NCBI GenBank assembly: GCA_023265535.1
Contig: JAHFTI010000280.1
Coordinates: 1-6,022 of the forward strand
Origin: Opitutaceae bacterium
Lineage (GTDB): Bacteria; Verrucomicrobiota; Verrucomicrobiia; Opitutales; Opitutaceae
Length of the DNA: 6,022 bases
Reading direction: 5' to 3'
In this document: in pieces, positions 1 through 6,022 of the stretch
How positions within the stretch are numbered: position 1 is the first letter of the stretch
How the letters are laid out: each line of letters starts with the position of its first letter
Notes under the pieces: generated by a model
Told to the model about the DNA's origin: nothing
Database searches by the model: none
What the model saw: only the letters and a program-made list of their open reading frames with translations
Made by a program: the position numbers and the translations under genes

Positions 1-1728
<1,728 letters not shown>

Positions 1729-1747
1729 ATAAGAAAATGGAACGGTG

Positions 1748-1776
1748 ACCATAAAGGCCCATGCTGGGTCGGTCAA
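1748..1776 (-). promoter_or_regulatory. Sigma70-like promoter for isocitrate dehydrogenase
   Basis: On the minus strand TTGACC (1776-1771, five of six to the -35 consensus) is followed after exactly 17 bases by TATGGT (1753-1748, four of six to the -10 consensus). Transcription would begin near 1741, leaving a leader of only about a dozen bases before the ATG at 1728. It lies in the 95-base gap between the toxin remnant and the dehydrogenase, so the dehydrogenase is probably transcribed on its own. Prediction by eye only. Confidence 0.5.
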
Positions 1777-1823
1777 AAGCAATTGCCATTTCCCAGCAGC
1801 TTGCGTGCCCGGGGGGATGGGGC

Positions 1824-2214
1824 TCAGTACCTCAGGCTGGAGAGGCTATATAGCAGCTGGGCAAACTCTGATTTGGTCATGCTACGTTCAGCCATCGCGA
1901 GCATTGCCGAATGAAGCTCATTCGTGGATTGGCGGATGGTGACTCCATTGAGTCGAAGGTAAGACAAGATCGGCTGCCATGCCCGTTCGCTTATTGCCAT
2001 CAAGAAAGGCTTGAGCTTCAGCCAAGTGGAATGCGTAGGCGGCAGCTATTTCGAAGATGCTTCCCTGACCATAGTGCAGGACATGTTGGGGTTGAGCCAA
2101 TGCGCCTTCCAAGGCGACTTCGTCACGGATCCAGTCCTGTCCTCCATGTTGCTCCAACGAGGTATGATGCAGGGCGCGGATCTGTTCAGAAGTCAGGAAA
2201 CGGGGCTCTTTCAT
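1824..2214 (-). pseudogene. doc: Doc/Fic-family toxin, frameshifted
   Basis: This is a death-on-curing (Doc/Fic) toxin of a type II toxin-antitoxin module; relatives modify proteins by adding a phosphate or nucleotide group. The first 81 residues run in one frame: GGQDWIRDEVALEGALAQPQ (24-43), then FEIAAAYAFH (54-63), then the Fic signature QAFLDGNKRTG (68-78). After MAA the frame breaks and meets a stop at 1918. One base near 1971-1974 (a C or G of the CGGC run) appears extra. Dropping it restores the next frame: ILSYLRLNGVTIRQ, then ELHSAMLAMAERSMTKSEF and LLYSLSSLRY, ending at TGA 1824-1826. The restored protein is 129 residues, a normal Doc length, so the split is a recent mutation or a sequencing error. 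Q68 stands where the catalytic His is canonical. The ATG overlaps the antitoxin stop (ATGA, 2214-2211), so translation is coupled. If the shift is real, the 98-residue product lacks the C-terminal helices. Confidence 0.85.
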
Positions 2215-2390
2215 TGGCTCAGCCGCTTCATTAGCTCCGAGTGTTCCTCAAAGGCCCACTTGGCGGCCGCCTTGAACTGCCGCTCCGCTGTTTCAGGGAG
2301 GGAGCAGGTCTCCTGGACAAAATCAAACACCCTGGCCTGTTCCTCAGGAGGAAGGACCTTGATTTGATTGATCACTTCCTGCGCGTTCAT
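2211..2390 (-). CDS. Small antitoxin partner of the Doc toxin
   Basis: This gene encodes a 59-residue, charged, mostly helical protein beginning MNAQEVINQIKVLPPEEQAR and ending EEHSELMKRLSQ. It lies directly upstream of the Doc gene and shares the ATGA overlap with it, the standard antitoxin-first order. The N-terminal part (helix, then LPPEEQARVFDFVQ) resembles small addiction-module proteins in which a short N-terminal domain precedes a C-terminal toxin-binding tail such as FKAAAKWAFEEHSELM. I do not recognise a named family with certainty. An in-frame ATG lies eight codons upstream (2414), but the extra residues GLGCLWQ do not look family-like, and that start would fall inside the palindrome at 2409-2418. 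I therefore prefer 2390, with a distant AGGA about 12 bases upstream. The expected role is to neutralise the toxin and perhaps repress the module; since the toxin is frameshifted, it may no longer be needed. Confidence 0.75.
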   Translation of the reverse strand: MNAQEVINQIKVLPPEEQARVFDFVQETCSLPETAERQFKAAAKWAFEEHSELMKRLSQ

Positions 2391-2408
2391 TTGCCACAAG
2401 CATCCTAG

Positions 2409-2418
2409 TCCCATGGGA
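2409..2418. promoter_or_regulatory. Palindrome, possible antitoxin operator
   Basis: TCCCATGGGA is a perfect 10-base palindrome centred about 24 bases upstream of the chosen antitoxin start, inside the 57-base gap after the polyferredoxin stop. On the minus strand TTGCAA (four of six to a -35 box) sits just before it, so a bound repressor here could block transcription. Toxin-antitoxin modules are commonly autoregulated from such sites. A 10-base palindrome can also arise by chance, and no matching -10 box at proper spacing is evident. Confidence 0.25.
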
Positions 2419-2447
2419 GTTTTGCAAGGTGGCAGCAGGCCTGTGCC

Positions 2448-4310
2448 TCAAAACGGGAAGTCGCCGGTCGGGGCCTTGGGGGCGGGGGCGGAGGGCTTTT
2501 CCTGGGTGCGGACTGCGAGGCCGTGTTGCTGCAGGCCGGTGACGATGATGGCCTTTTCGGGCAGCACGGGGCAGGCGAACTGGCAGGCGCCGCAGCCGAT
2601 GCAGAGGCTCTCGTTGACTTGGGGCAGGCGCAGGTTGACGCCAAAAGGGATGGTCTCGACGGCCTTGGTGGGGCAATGCTCCGAGCAGGCGGCGCAGTCG
2701 GTGCCCTTCACCTTCACGATGCAGCGGTCCTCATAAAAGCGCGCGAGGCCGATCTGCTCGAGTTGCTTTTCCTCGATGGGGAGCAGGTCGATCGCCCCGT
2801 CCGGGCAGGCCTCGGCGCAGGCGCGGCAGTCGTAGTCGCAGAAGGAGGCGGTGAAATCGAGGCGGGGCTTCATGAAGCCCTTCAGGCCGTACTCGAAGAG
2901 TGCGGGTTGGAGCACGTGCTTGGGGCAGGCGCTGACGCAGAGTTGGCAGGCGGTGCAGCGGGCGAGGAAGCGTGGCACGCTGCGCGAGCCGGGGGGCGTG
3001 ACGCCGAGGCTGGCGGGGCGGGCGGGGGCGGGCTGGGCCTGGGCGGATGCGGGGCTGGCGGGCGGGGTGGTCGTGGAGGCGGCGGACTGGGAGCCAGGGA
3101 CCGTGGAGGAAGTCGAGGGGGAAGGGGCCTCGGCCGGATAGGCGTCGGCCGTGGGCTCGGCGGTGCCGGTGCCGCTGCCTTGGGCGCGGACTTCGCGGGC
3201 GAGCAGGGCAAGGCCGCTGCCGGCGATGAGCCCGTGCGCGCTGTCGCGGAGGAGCTTTCGGCGTTCAGGGTTGCGGGGACCGGTGGACGTGCTGTCGTTG
3301 CCCGTGAGGGCTCCCGTGGTCTTGGCAGGGGTGATGCGCGTGGTGCCGCCGGCATGCCCGGCTGTGGCGGGGTTGCCCGTGCCTGCGAGGGTGTTCCCCT
3401 TGCCCGTCCTCCGTCCCCAGCTCCACTTGTAGCCGATGCCGCGCTCGTCGCACACGCTCACGCAGTTGTAGCAGGCCACGCAGCGGCTGAAGTCCACCTG
3501 GCCGGCGCGCAGGTCGATGCACTGGGCCTTGCAGGAGCGGATGCACTGGGCGCACCTGGTGCAGGAGGAGCTGTCGATGCCGATGCGGAAGGCGGCGTGT
3601 TTCGAGATCCAGCCGAGCACGGTGCCGACGGGGCAGACGGTGTTGCACCAGAGGCGGCCGCGTAGTGCCGCGAGCACTACAATGAGCGTGAGCAGGGCCG
3701 CGGGGAAAAGCAGGGCGCCCAGGCCGGGCAGGGGGAGGTCGACGCGGTACACGCTGGTCCAGCCGAGGGCCTCGGTCAGGCCGACGACCTGGTTGTTGGT
3801 CCAGGTCAGCACGGGGCGGAAGAGGGTGGAGGCGAAGCGGCCGTAGTTGCTGTAGGGGTCGAGCAGCGTGAGGGCAAAGGTGCCCCAGCCGGCGAGGGCC
3901 GCGAGCACCGAACCCCACACGAAGCCGTGCCGCAGCCAGGCCTGTTCGCGGGCGAAGGGCAGGGGCTTGCGGCGTTGCCTGAAGAGGCGGGCCAGGCGGC
4001 TCACGACGTCCTGCAGGATGCCGAGCGGGCACAGCACTGAGCAGTAGATGCGCCCCGCCACGAGGGTCGCGAGCAGGAGGCCGGCAAGGATCAGCGCGGG
4101 CACGAGCGCCCCGCTGAGCAGCGCCAGCAGCGCCGGCACGACCTGCACCGAGGCCAGCCAATGTCCCGCGCGCACAGGCATGAGCTCGCGGAAGTCCACG
4201 AGCGCCGCCGTGAGGCCCGCCATGAGGAGCAGTGCCGCAACGACGCGCAGGTGCTTGTGCCAGTGGACAGGCGTCTGGTCGTGGTCGTGTGCGTCGTCGT
4301 GCTGTGACAT
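2448..4310 (-). CDS. NapH-like membrane polyferredoxin fused to four-cluster ferredoxin domain
   Basis: This 620-residue iron-sulfur membrane protein probably carries electrons across or along the inner membrane. Four hydrophobic segments lie at about 21-40, 52-83, 130-150 and 192-216. Two NapH/MauN-type CxxxCP motifs follow segments two and four (C90/C94, C222/C226). Next come two [4Fe-4S] motifs: C250, C253, C256, C260 and C277, C280, C283, C287. A Gly/Thr-rich linker leads to an internal twin-arginine motif, ERRKLLRDS (349-357), with a hydrophobic stretch at 359-371. A Pro/Ala/Ser/Thr-rich linker (about 380-440) precedes four more cluster motifs: C452/455/458/462, C491/495/498/502, C530/539/542/546 and C570/573/576/580. 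From memory, Bacteroidota proteins share this NapH-RR-ferredoxin order, often beside DUF362. The ATG at 4310 is chosen because the in-frame extension to 4469 is low-complexity, overlaps the previous gene and encodes the spacer hairpins. The extreme N-terminus has six His in 20 residues. It is likely co-transcribed with the DUF362 gene 130 bases upstream; the electron donor and acceptor are unknown. Confidence 0.9.
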   Translation of the reverse strand: MSQHDDAHDHDQTPVHWHKHLRVVAALLLMAGLTAALVDFRELMPVRAGHWLASVQVVPALLALLSGALVPALILAGLLLATLVAGRIYCSVLCPLGILQDVVSRLARLFRQRRKPLPFAREQAWLRHGFVWGSVLAALAGWGTFALTLLDPYSNYGRFASTLFRPVLTWTNNQVVGLTEALGWTSVYRVDLPLPGLGALLFPAALLTLIVVLAALRGRLWCNTVCPVGTVLGWISKHAAFRIGIDSSSCTRCAQCIRSCKAQCIDLRAGQVDFSRCVACYNCVSVCDERGIGYKWSWGRRTGKGNTLAGTGNPATAGHAGGTTRITPAKTTGALTGNDSTSTGPRNPERRKLLRDSAHGLIAGSGLALLAREVRAQGSGTGTAEPTADAYPAEAPSPSTSSTVPGSQSAASTTTPPASPASAQAQPAPARPASLGVTPPGSRSVPRFLARCTACQLCVSACPKHVLQPALFEYGLKGFMKPRLDFTASFCDYDCRACAEACPDGAIDLLPIEEKQLEQIGLARFYEDRCIVKVKGTDCAACSEHCPTKAVETIPFGVNLRLPQVNESLCIGCGACQFACPVLPEKAIIVTGLQQHGLAVRTQEKPSAPAPKAPTGDFPF

Positions 4311-4354
4311 GGGGAAATTCGGCGAACCCGGCTGCGGCGTGGGGCCTACGCGGT

Positions 4355-4369
4355 GCCCGCGGGGCGGGC
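4355..4369 (-). repeat. GC hairpin in the DUF362-polyferredoxin spacer
   Basis: GCCCGC and GCGGGC flank a three-base loop, giving a perfect 6-bp stem. It lies about 45 bases before the polyferredoxin start at 4310. No T-tract follows on the minus strand, so it is not a classical terminator. Short GC stems are frequent by chance in DNA this rich in G and C. Confidence 0.4.
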
Positions 4370-4382
4370 GCCCTGGTGTAGT

Positions 4383-4410
4383 GGCCGCACAACTACACAA
4401 GTTGGCGGCC
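4383..4410 (-). repeat. Long hairpin 30 bases after the DUF362 stop
   Basis: In transcript sense the strand reads GGCCGC-CAACT, a five-base loop UGUGU, then AGUUG-U-GCGGCC. This gives an 11-bp stem with a single bulged U, stronger than expected by chance because the inner five pairs are not GC-only. It begins about 30 bases past the DUF362 stop codon and no U-tract follows. It could be a partial terminator, an mRNA-stability element or an RNA processing site that sets the ratio of the two proteins. Confidence 0.6.
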
Positions 4411-4440
4411 GTTGCGGCCCCGCTGCAGTGCCGGCGGTGC

Positions 4441-5391
4441 TCAGGCCAGGCTGTGGCGGCGGATGTCAACCTTGCTCAGGTCCATGACGCCGAGGCCGAG
4501 CTCCTGGGCCATGCCGATGTGGGTGACCTGCGTGGGCTCGCGGTCGAGCACCTTGGCGCCGGCGGCGTCGATGGCCACGATGTCGGTCGAGGCGAAGAGC
4601 ATGCGCTTCTCGACGACGTCCTCGACGGTCTTGCCGCGCGGGCCGTGGCGGAACATCGGGTGGTAGGCGTCGAGGATGTTGAGGTCGGGTGCGCGGAAGG
4701 TGACGAAGTCGGCGATGCACTGGTGCAGGCTGGCCTTGTGGTAGAAGCCGCGGTCCCAGATGACGCCCATGAGGTTCTTCATGGAGGCGGTGACGAGGGA
4801 GCCGCTGTGGTGCTTGAGCACGGGCATGTTGATGAACACGTCGGCCTCGAGGACCAGGCGGTGCACCTTGCCGGACTTGAGGATCTTGCCCTTCGGGAAT
4901 TCGCAGTCCTTGTACCAGGATTCATCGTTGCCGGGGGCCATCTCGCCGCCGGCGGCCTTCACGGCGGCCTCGATGCCGCTGCGCGAATAGGTGTCGGTCC
5001 ACTTGTCGCAGGTCTTGTCGAAGACGACCACGCGGGCCGCACCGGCGTCGCGGCACAGCTTCACCATGGCGCCGACCAGCTCGGGGTGGGTGTTGGCGCC
5101 GCGCTCGGGGGTGGCGTTCCAGCCGATGTTCGGCTTGATGACGACCAACTGGCCCTTCTTGACGAAGCGGCCGATGCCGCCGAGTTCGGCCATTGCCTTG
5201 TCGAGCATGGCGGCGCGGCTGCCCTCGCGCACGGCGACGAGCACGGACTTTTCCTTGGTGGCGTCCTTGGCGGCCGCGTTGGCGGCGGGGGAGGGCTGTT
5301 CGACGGCGACTGCCTGGGCGAGGGAGGGAAGCACTGCGGCGGAGGCGCCGAGGGCGAGACCGGTCTTGAGGAAGCTGCGGCGGGTATTCAT
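4441..5391 (-). CDS. Tat-exported DUF362 domain protein
   Basis: This is a 316-residue protein of the DUF362 family, whose biochemical role is not established; members often sit beside or are fused to ferredoxin domains. It begins MNTRRSFLKTGLALGASAAV, a clear twin-arginine signal (R4-R5-S-F-L-K) with a hydrophobic core and a probable cleavage after AQA (25-27). It is therefore likely folded in the cytoplasm, perhaps with a cofactor, and exported. Family hallmarks in order are VVIKPNIGW (83-91), THPELVGAMV (101-110), VFINMPVLKHH (185-195), SMKNLMGV (203-210), DLNILDA (236-242) and STDIVAIDAAGAKVLD (268-283). No ferredoxin motif is present in the protein itself; the iron-sulfur partner is the next gene downstream. 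The start follows directly from the signal peptide. No Shine-Dalgarno is seen, only the pyrimidine stretch TTTCTCCCC abutting the ATG. The length matches single-domain family members and nothing is truncated. Confidence 0.93.
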   Translation of the reverse strand: MNTRRSFLKTGLALGASAAVLPSLAQAVAVEQPSPAANAAAKDATKEKSVLVAVREGSRAAMLDKAMAELGGIGRFVKKGQLVVIKPNIGWNATPERGANTHPELVGAMVKLCRDAGAARVVVFDKTCDKWTDTYSRSGIEAAVKAAGGEMAPGNDESWYKDCEFPKGKILKSGKVHRLVLEADVFINMPVLKHHSGSLVTASMKNLMGVIWDRGFYHKASLHQCIADFVTFRAPDLNILDAYHPMFRHGPRGKTVEDVVEKRMLFASTDIVAIDAAGAKVLDREPTQVTHIGMAQELGLGVMDLSKVDIRRHSLA

Positions 5392-5414
5392 GGGGAGAAA
5401 TTGCCTGGGTGACG

Positions 5415-5430
5415 TGCCTGGGGGCAGGCA
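5415..5430 (-). promoter_or_regulatory. Inverted repeat in the DUF362 5' leader
   Basis: TGCCTGGGGGCAGGCA forms a perfect 6-bp stem with a four-base loop, ending 24 bases before the DUF362 start codon. A second copy of the left arm, TGCCTG, sits at 5402-5407 and could pair with CAGGCA (5425-5430) instead, giving an alternative larger loop that reaches within about ten bases of the ATG. Such mutually exclusive pairings can tune translation initiation. The role here is inference. Confidence 0.4.
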
Positions 5431-5442
5431 GCTGTGTTGCGA

Positions 5443-5459
5443 GCTAGACGATGACTAGC
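5443..5459. promoter_or_regulatory. CTAG-containing inverted repeat, possible operator
   Basis: GCTAG and CTAGC flank a seven-base spacer (ACGATGA), a perfect 5-bp dyad 50 to 70 bases upstream of the DUF362 start. CTAGC occurs again at 5491-5495. The short half-sites and spacing would suit a dimeric DNA-binding protein, but the dyad is short enough to be chance. Confidence 0.25.
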
Positions 5460-5580
5460 ACCAGAGGTGGCGCCGCCCCACGCTGTTTTTCTAGCGGAAG
5501 GGCCAAAGGGCGCAGACAGTGTGCGGCCTAATGGGGTGTATAAAATATGAGCTGTCTTCGGCGCCTGATGGGGAGGCCTA

Positions 5581-5602
5581 CCGATTGGCTGTCCCAGATC
5601 GG
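5581..5602 (-). repeat. Hairpin between the small regulator-like gene and DUF362
   Basis: CCGAT-TGG and CCA-G-ATCGG enclose a five-base loop, giving an 8-bp stem with one bulged base. It lies about 100 bases beyond the stop of the 91-residue gene. No T-run follows on the minus strand, so at most it is a weak or Rho-assisted terminator. Confidence 0.3.
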
Positions 5603-5698
5603 CGGTGCTTTCCTGGCGCCGTTCGAAACAAGGGAGCTGGAGCGGCAGGCGGGTAAAAGGTAAAGCATGACCCCTTCCGCCCCAAGATTTACGCGGCC

Positions 5699-5974
5699 TC
5701 AGCCATTCCCGAGGTCCGTGACAGGGCCGGCCGTCTGGTCGGCGAGCTTCGGGCCCGGCTTTGAGACAGGGATGTGCGCCGCCTGGCGCAGGACGTCCGA
5801 GGGATTGGTCTTGAGCCTGCGCGCGATGGCGTTGACCTGCGCCGACTCGGCCTGGCTGAGCAGGGTGAGGCGTTGCGTGCCATCGCGGTCCACCCACTTG
5901 ACCTGGTGGATGCGCTGACGGGCGGATTTCACCAGGGCCTTCAGGAATTCTTCCTCTTCGGGGATGAGTTGCAT
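5699..5974 (-). CDS. Small hypothetical protein, ribbon-helix-helix-like
   Basis: This is a 91-residue protein of unknown identity. The start is fixed well: upstream in the same frame a TGA occurs at the window edge (6022-6020), and the ATG at 5974 is the only ATG, GTG or TTG codon in that frame after it. The N-terminus is acidic (PEEEEFLKALV). Residues 34-68 read as a short strand (QRLTLLS), a helix (about 41-54, AESAQVNAIARRL), a turn (KTNP) and a second helix (SDVLRQAAH). This order and spacing match ribbon-helix-helix (CopG/Arc-type) DNA-binding proteins, so it may be a small transcription regulator. The last 20 residues are Gly/Pro-rich and probably disordered. No Shine-Dalgarno is visible. 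It is transcribed toward the DUF362 gene, but the 307-base gap argues against a tight operon. The family assignment is inference from pattern only. Confidence 0.6.
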   Translation of the reverse strand: MQLIPEEEEFLKALVKSARQRIHQVKWVDRDGTQRLTLLSQAESAQVNAIARRLKTNPSDVLRQAAHIPVSKPGPKLADQTAGPVTDLGNG

Positions 5975-6022
5975 GCTGGCTTGGCTCTGGACCCGGTGGC
6001 GTCGCGGGTCAAGGCCCTCTCA

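Larger units (their letters stand above)
5392..5698. other. 307-base gap without a gene; leader of the DUF362 gene
   Basis: I see no convincing coding sequence on either strand; open frames crossing it are antisense or out of frame to neighbouring genes and have arginine/proline-rich translations. It holds inverted repeats at 5415-5430, 5443-5459 and 5581-5602. A conspicuous AT-rich patch, TGTATAAAATATGA (5537-5550), lies in otherwise GC-rich DNA. That patch is the most promoter-like part of the gap for the DUF362 gene, but no -35 box at correct spacing could be matched, so the transcription start remains open. The CTAG tetranucleotide occurs three times between 5444 and 5494. Confidence 0.6.

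Noticed and set aside
1803..1826. GCCC/GGGC hairpin downstream of the toxin, as a terminator
   Set aside because: The stem has only four base pairs and no T-tract.
2431..2447. GGCA/TGCC inverted repeat just after the polyferredoxin stop, as a terminator
   Set aside because: The stem is only four pairs plus two beyond a bulge, and no T-run follows on the minus strand.
2523..3665. A 380-codon plus-strand open frame opposite the polyferredoxin
   Set aside because: The Gly/Ala-rich low-complexity translation mirrors the Pro/Ala/Ser linker and Cys motifs of the real gene on the other strand.
4311..4469. In-frame N-terminal extension of the polyferredoxin to an ATG at 4469
   Set aside because: The added 53 residues are low-complexity, overlap the DUF362 stop by 29 bases, and are encoded by the spacer hairpins. 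The family-like start with the first membrane segment is at 4310.
4048..5412. A 454-codon open frame on the plus strand opposite the DUF362 gene and its spacer
   Set aside because: It is antisense to a clearly recognisable Tat-DUF362 gene. Its translation is a run of Gly, Ala, Val, Leu, Asp and His, the typical shadow of high-GC codon use.
5615..5640. GTTCGAAAC resembling a tRNA T-loop
   Set aside because: The flanking bases do not pair as a T-stem and no anticodon or acceptor arm could be found on either strand.
5388..5897. A 169-codon minus-strand open frame across the leader and the small gene
   Set aside because: It overlaps the more protein-like 91-residue frame and the DUF362 start. 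Its translation is rich in Arg, Pro, Gly and His with no domain pattern.

Overview
The window reads as a piece of a high-GC bacterial chromosome. All five recognisable genes lie on the minus strand, so the transcription order runs from high to low coordinates. The flanking genes are strongly GC-biased (for example 47 of 60 bases are G or C in 121-180). None of the starts has a close, strong Shine-Dalgarno sequence. A monomeric isocitrate dehydrogenase together with a DUF362 / membrane polyferredoxin pair suggests a Gram-negative bacterium with a Tat pathway, and the Verrucomicrobiota (Opitutaceae-like) are my best guess. That placement is inference from gene content and style, not from a marker gene.

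Layout in transcription order. (1) 5974-5699: a 91-residue protein with a ribbon-helix-helix-like segment, possibly a small DNA-binding regulator. (2) 5698-5392: a 307-base leader with no gene but several inverted repeats, two of them close to the next start codon. (3) 5391-4441: a Tat-exported DUF362 protein. (4) 4440-4311: a spacer with two GC-rich hairpins. (5) 4310-2448: a 620-residue polyferredoxin that joins a NapH-like membrane half to a four-cluster ferredoxin half, with an internal twin-arginine motif between them. (6) 2390-1824: a two-gene toxin-antitoxin module (small antitoxin plus Doc/Fic toxin, ATGA overlap) of clearly lower GC. Its toxin gene carries a one-base frameshift. (7) 1728-1: a monomeric NADP-type isocitrate dehydrogenase, cut by the window edge after 576 residues, with a good sigma70-like promoter in front of it.

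How the parts may work together. DUF362 and the polyferredoxin probably form one redox unit. The membrane half would take electrons at the membrane and pass them through two cytoplasmic-side [4Fe-4S] clusters. The ferredoxin half, if exported by its internal RR signal, would carry four clusters outside the membrane beside the Tat-exported DUF362 protein. The substrate is unknown. The toxin-antitoxin module looks like a later insertion between this unit and the isocitrate dehydrogenase gene. It is probably decaying, because the toxin is frameshifted and its Fic motif also has Gln where His is canonical.
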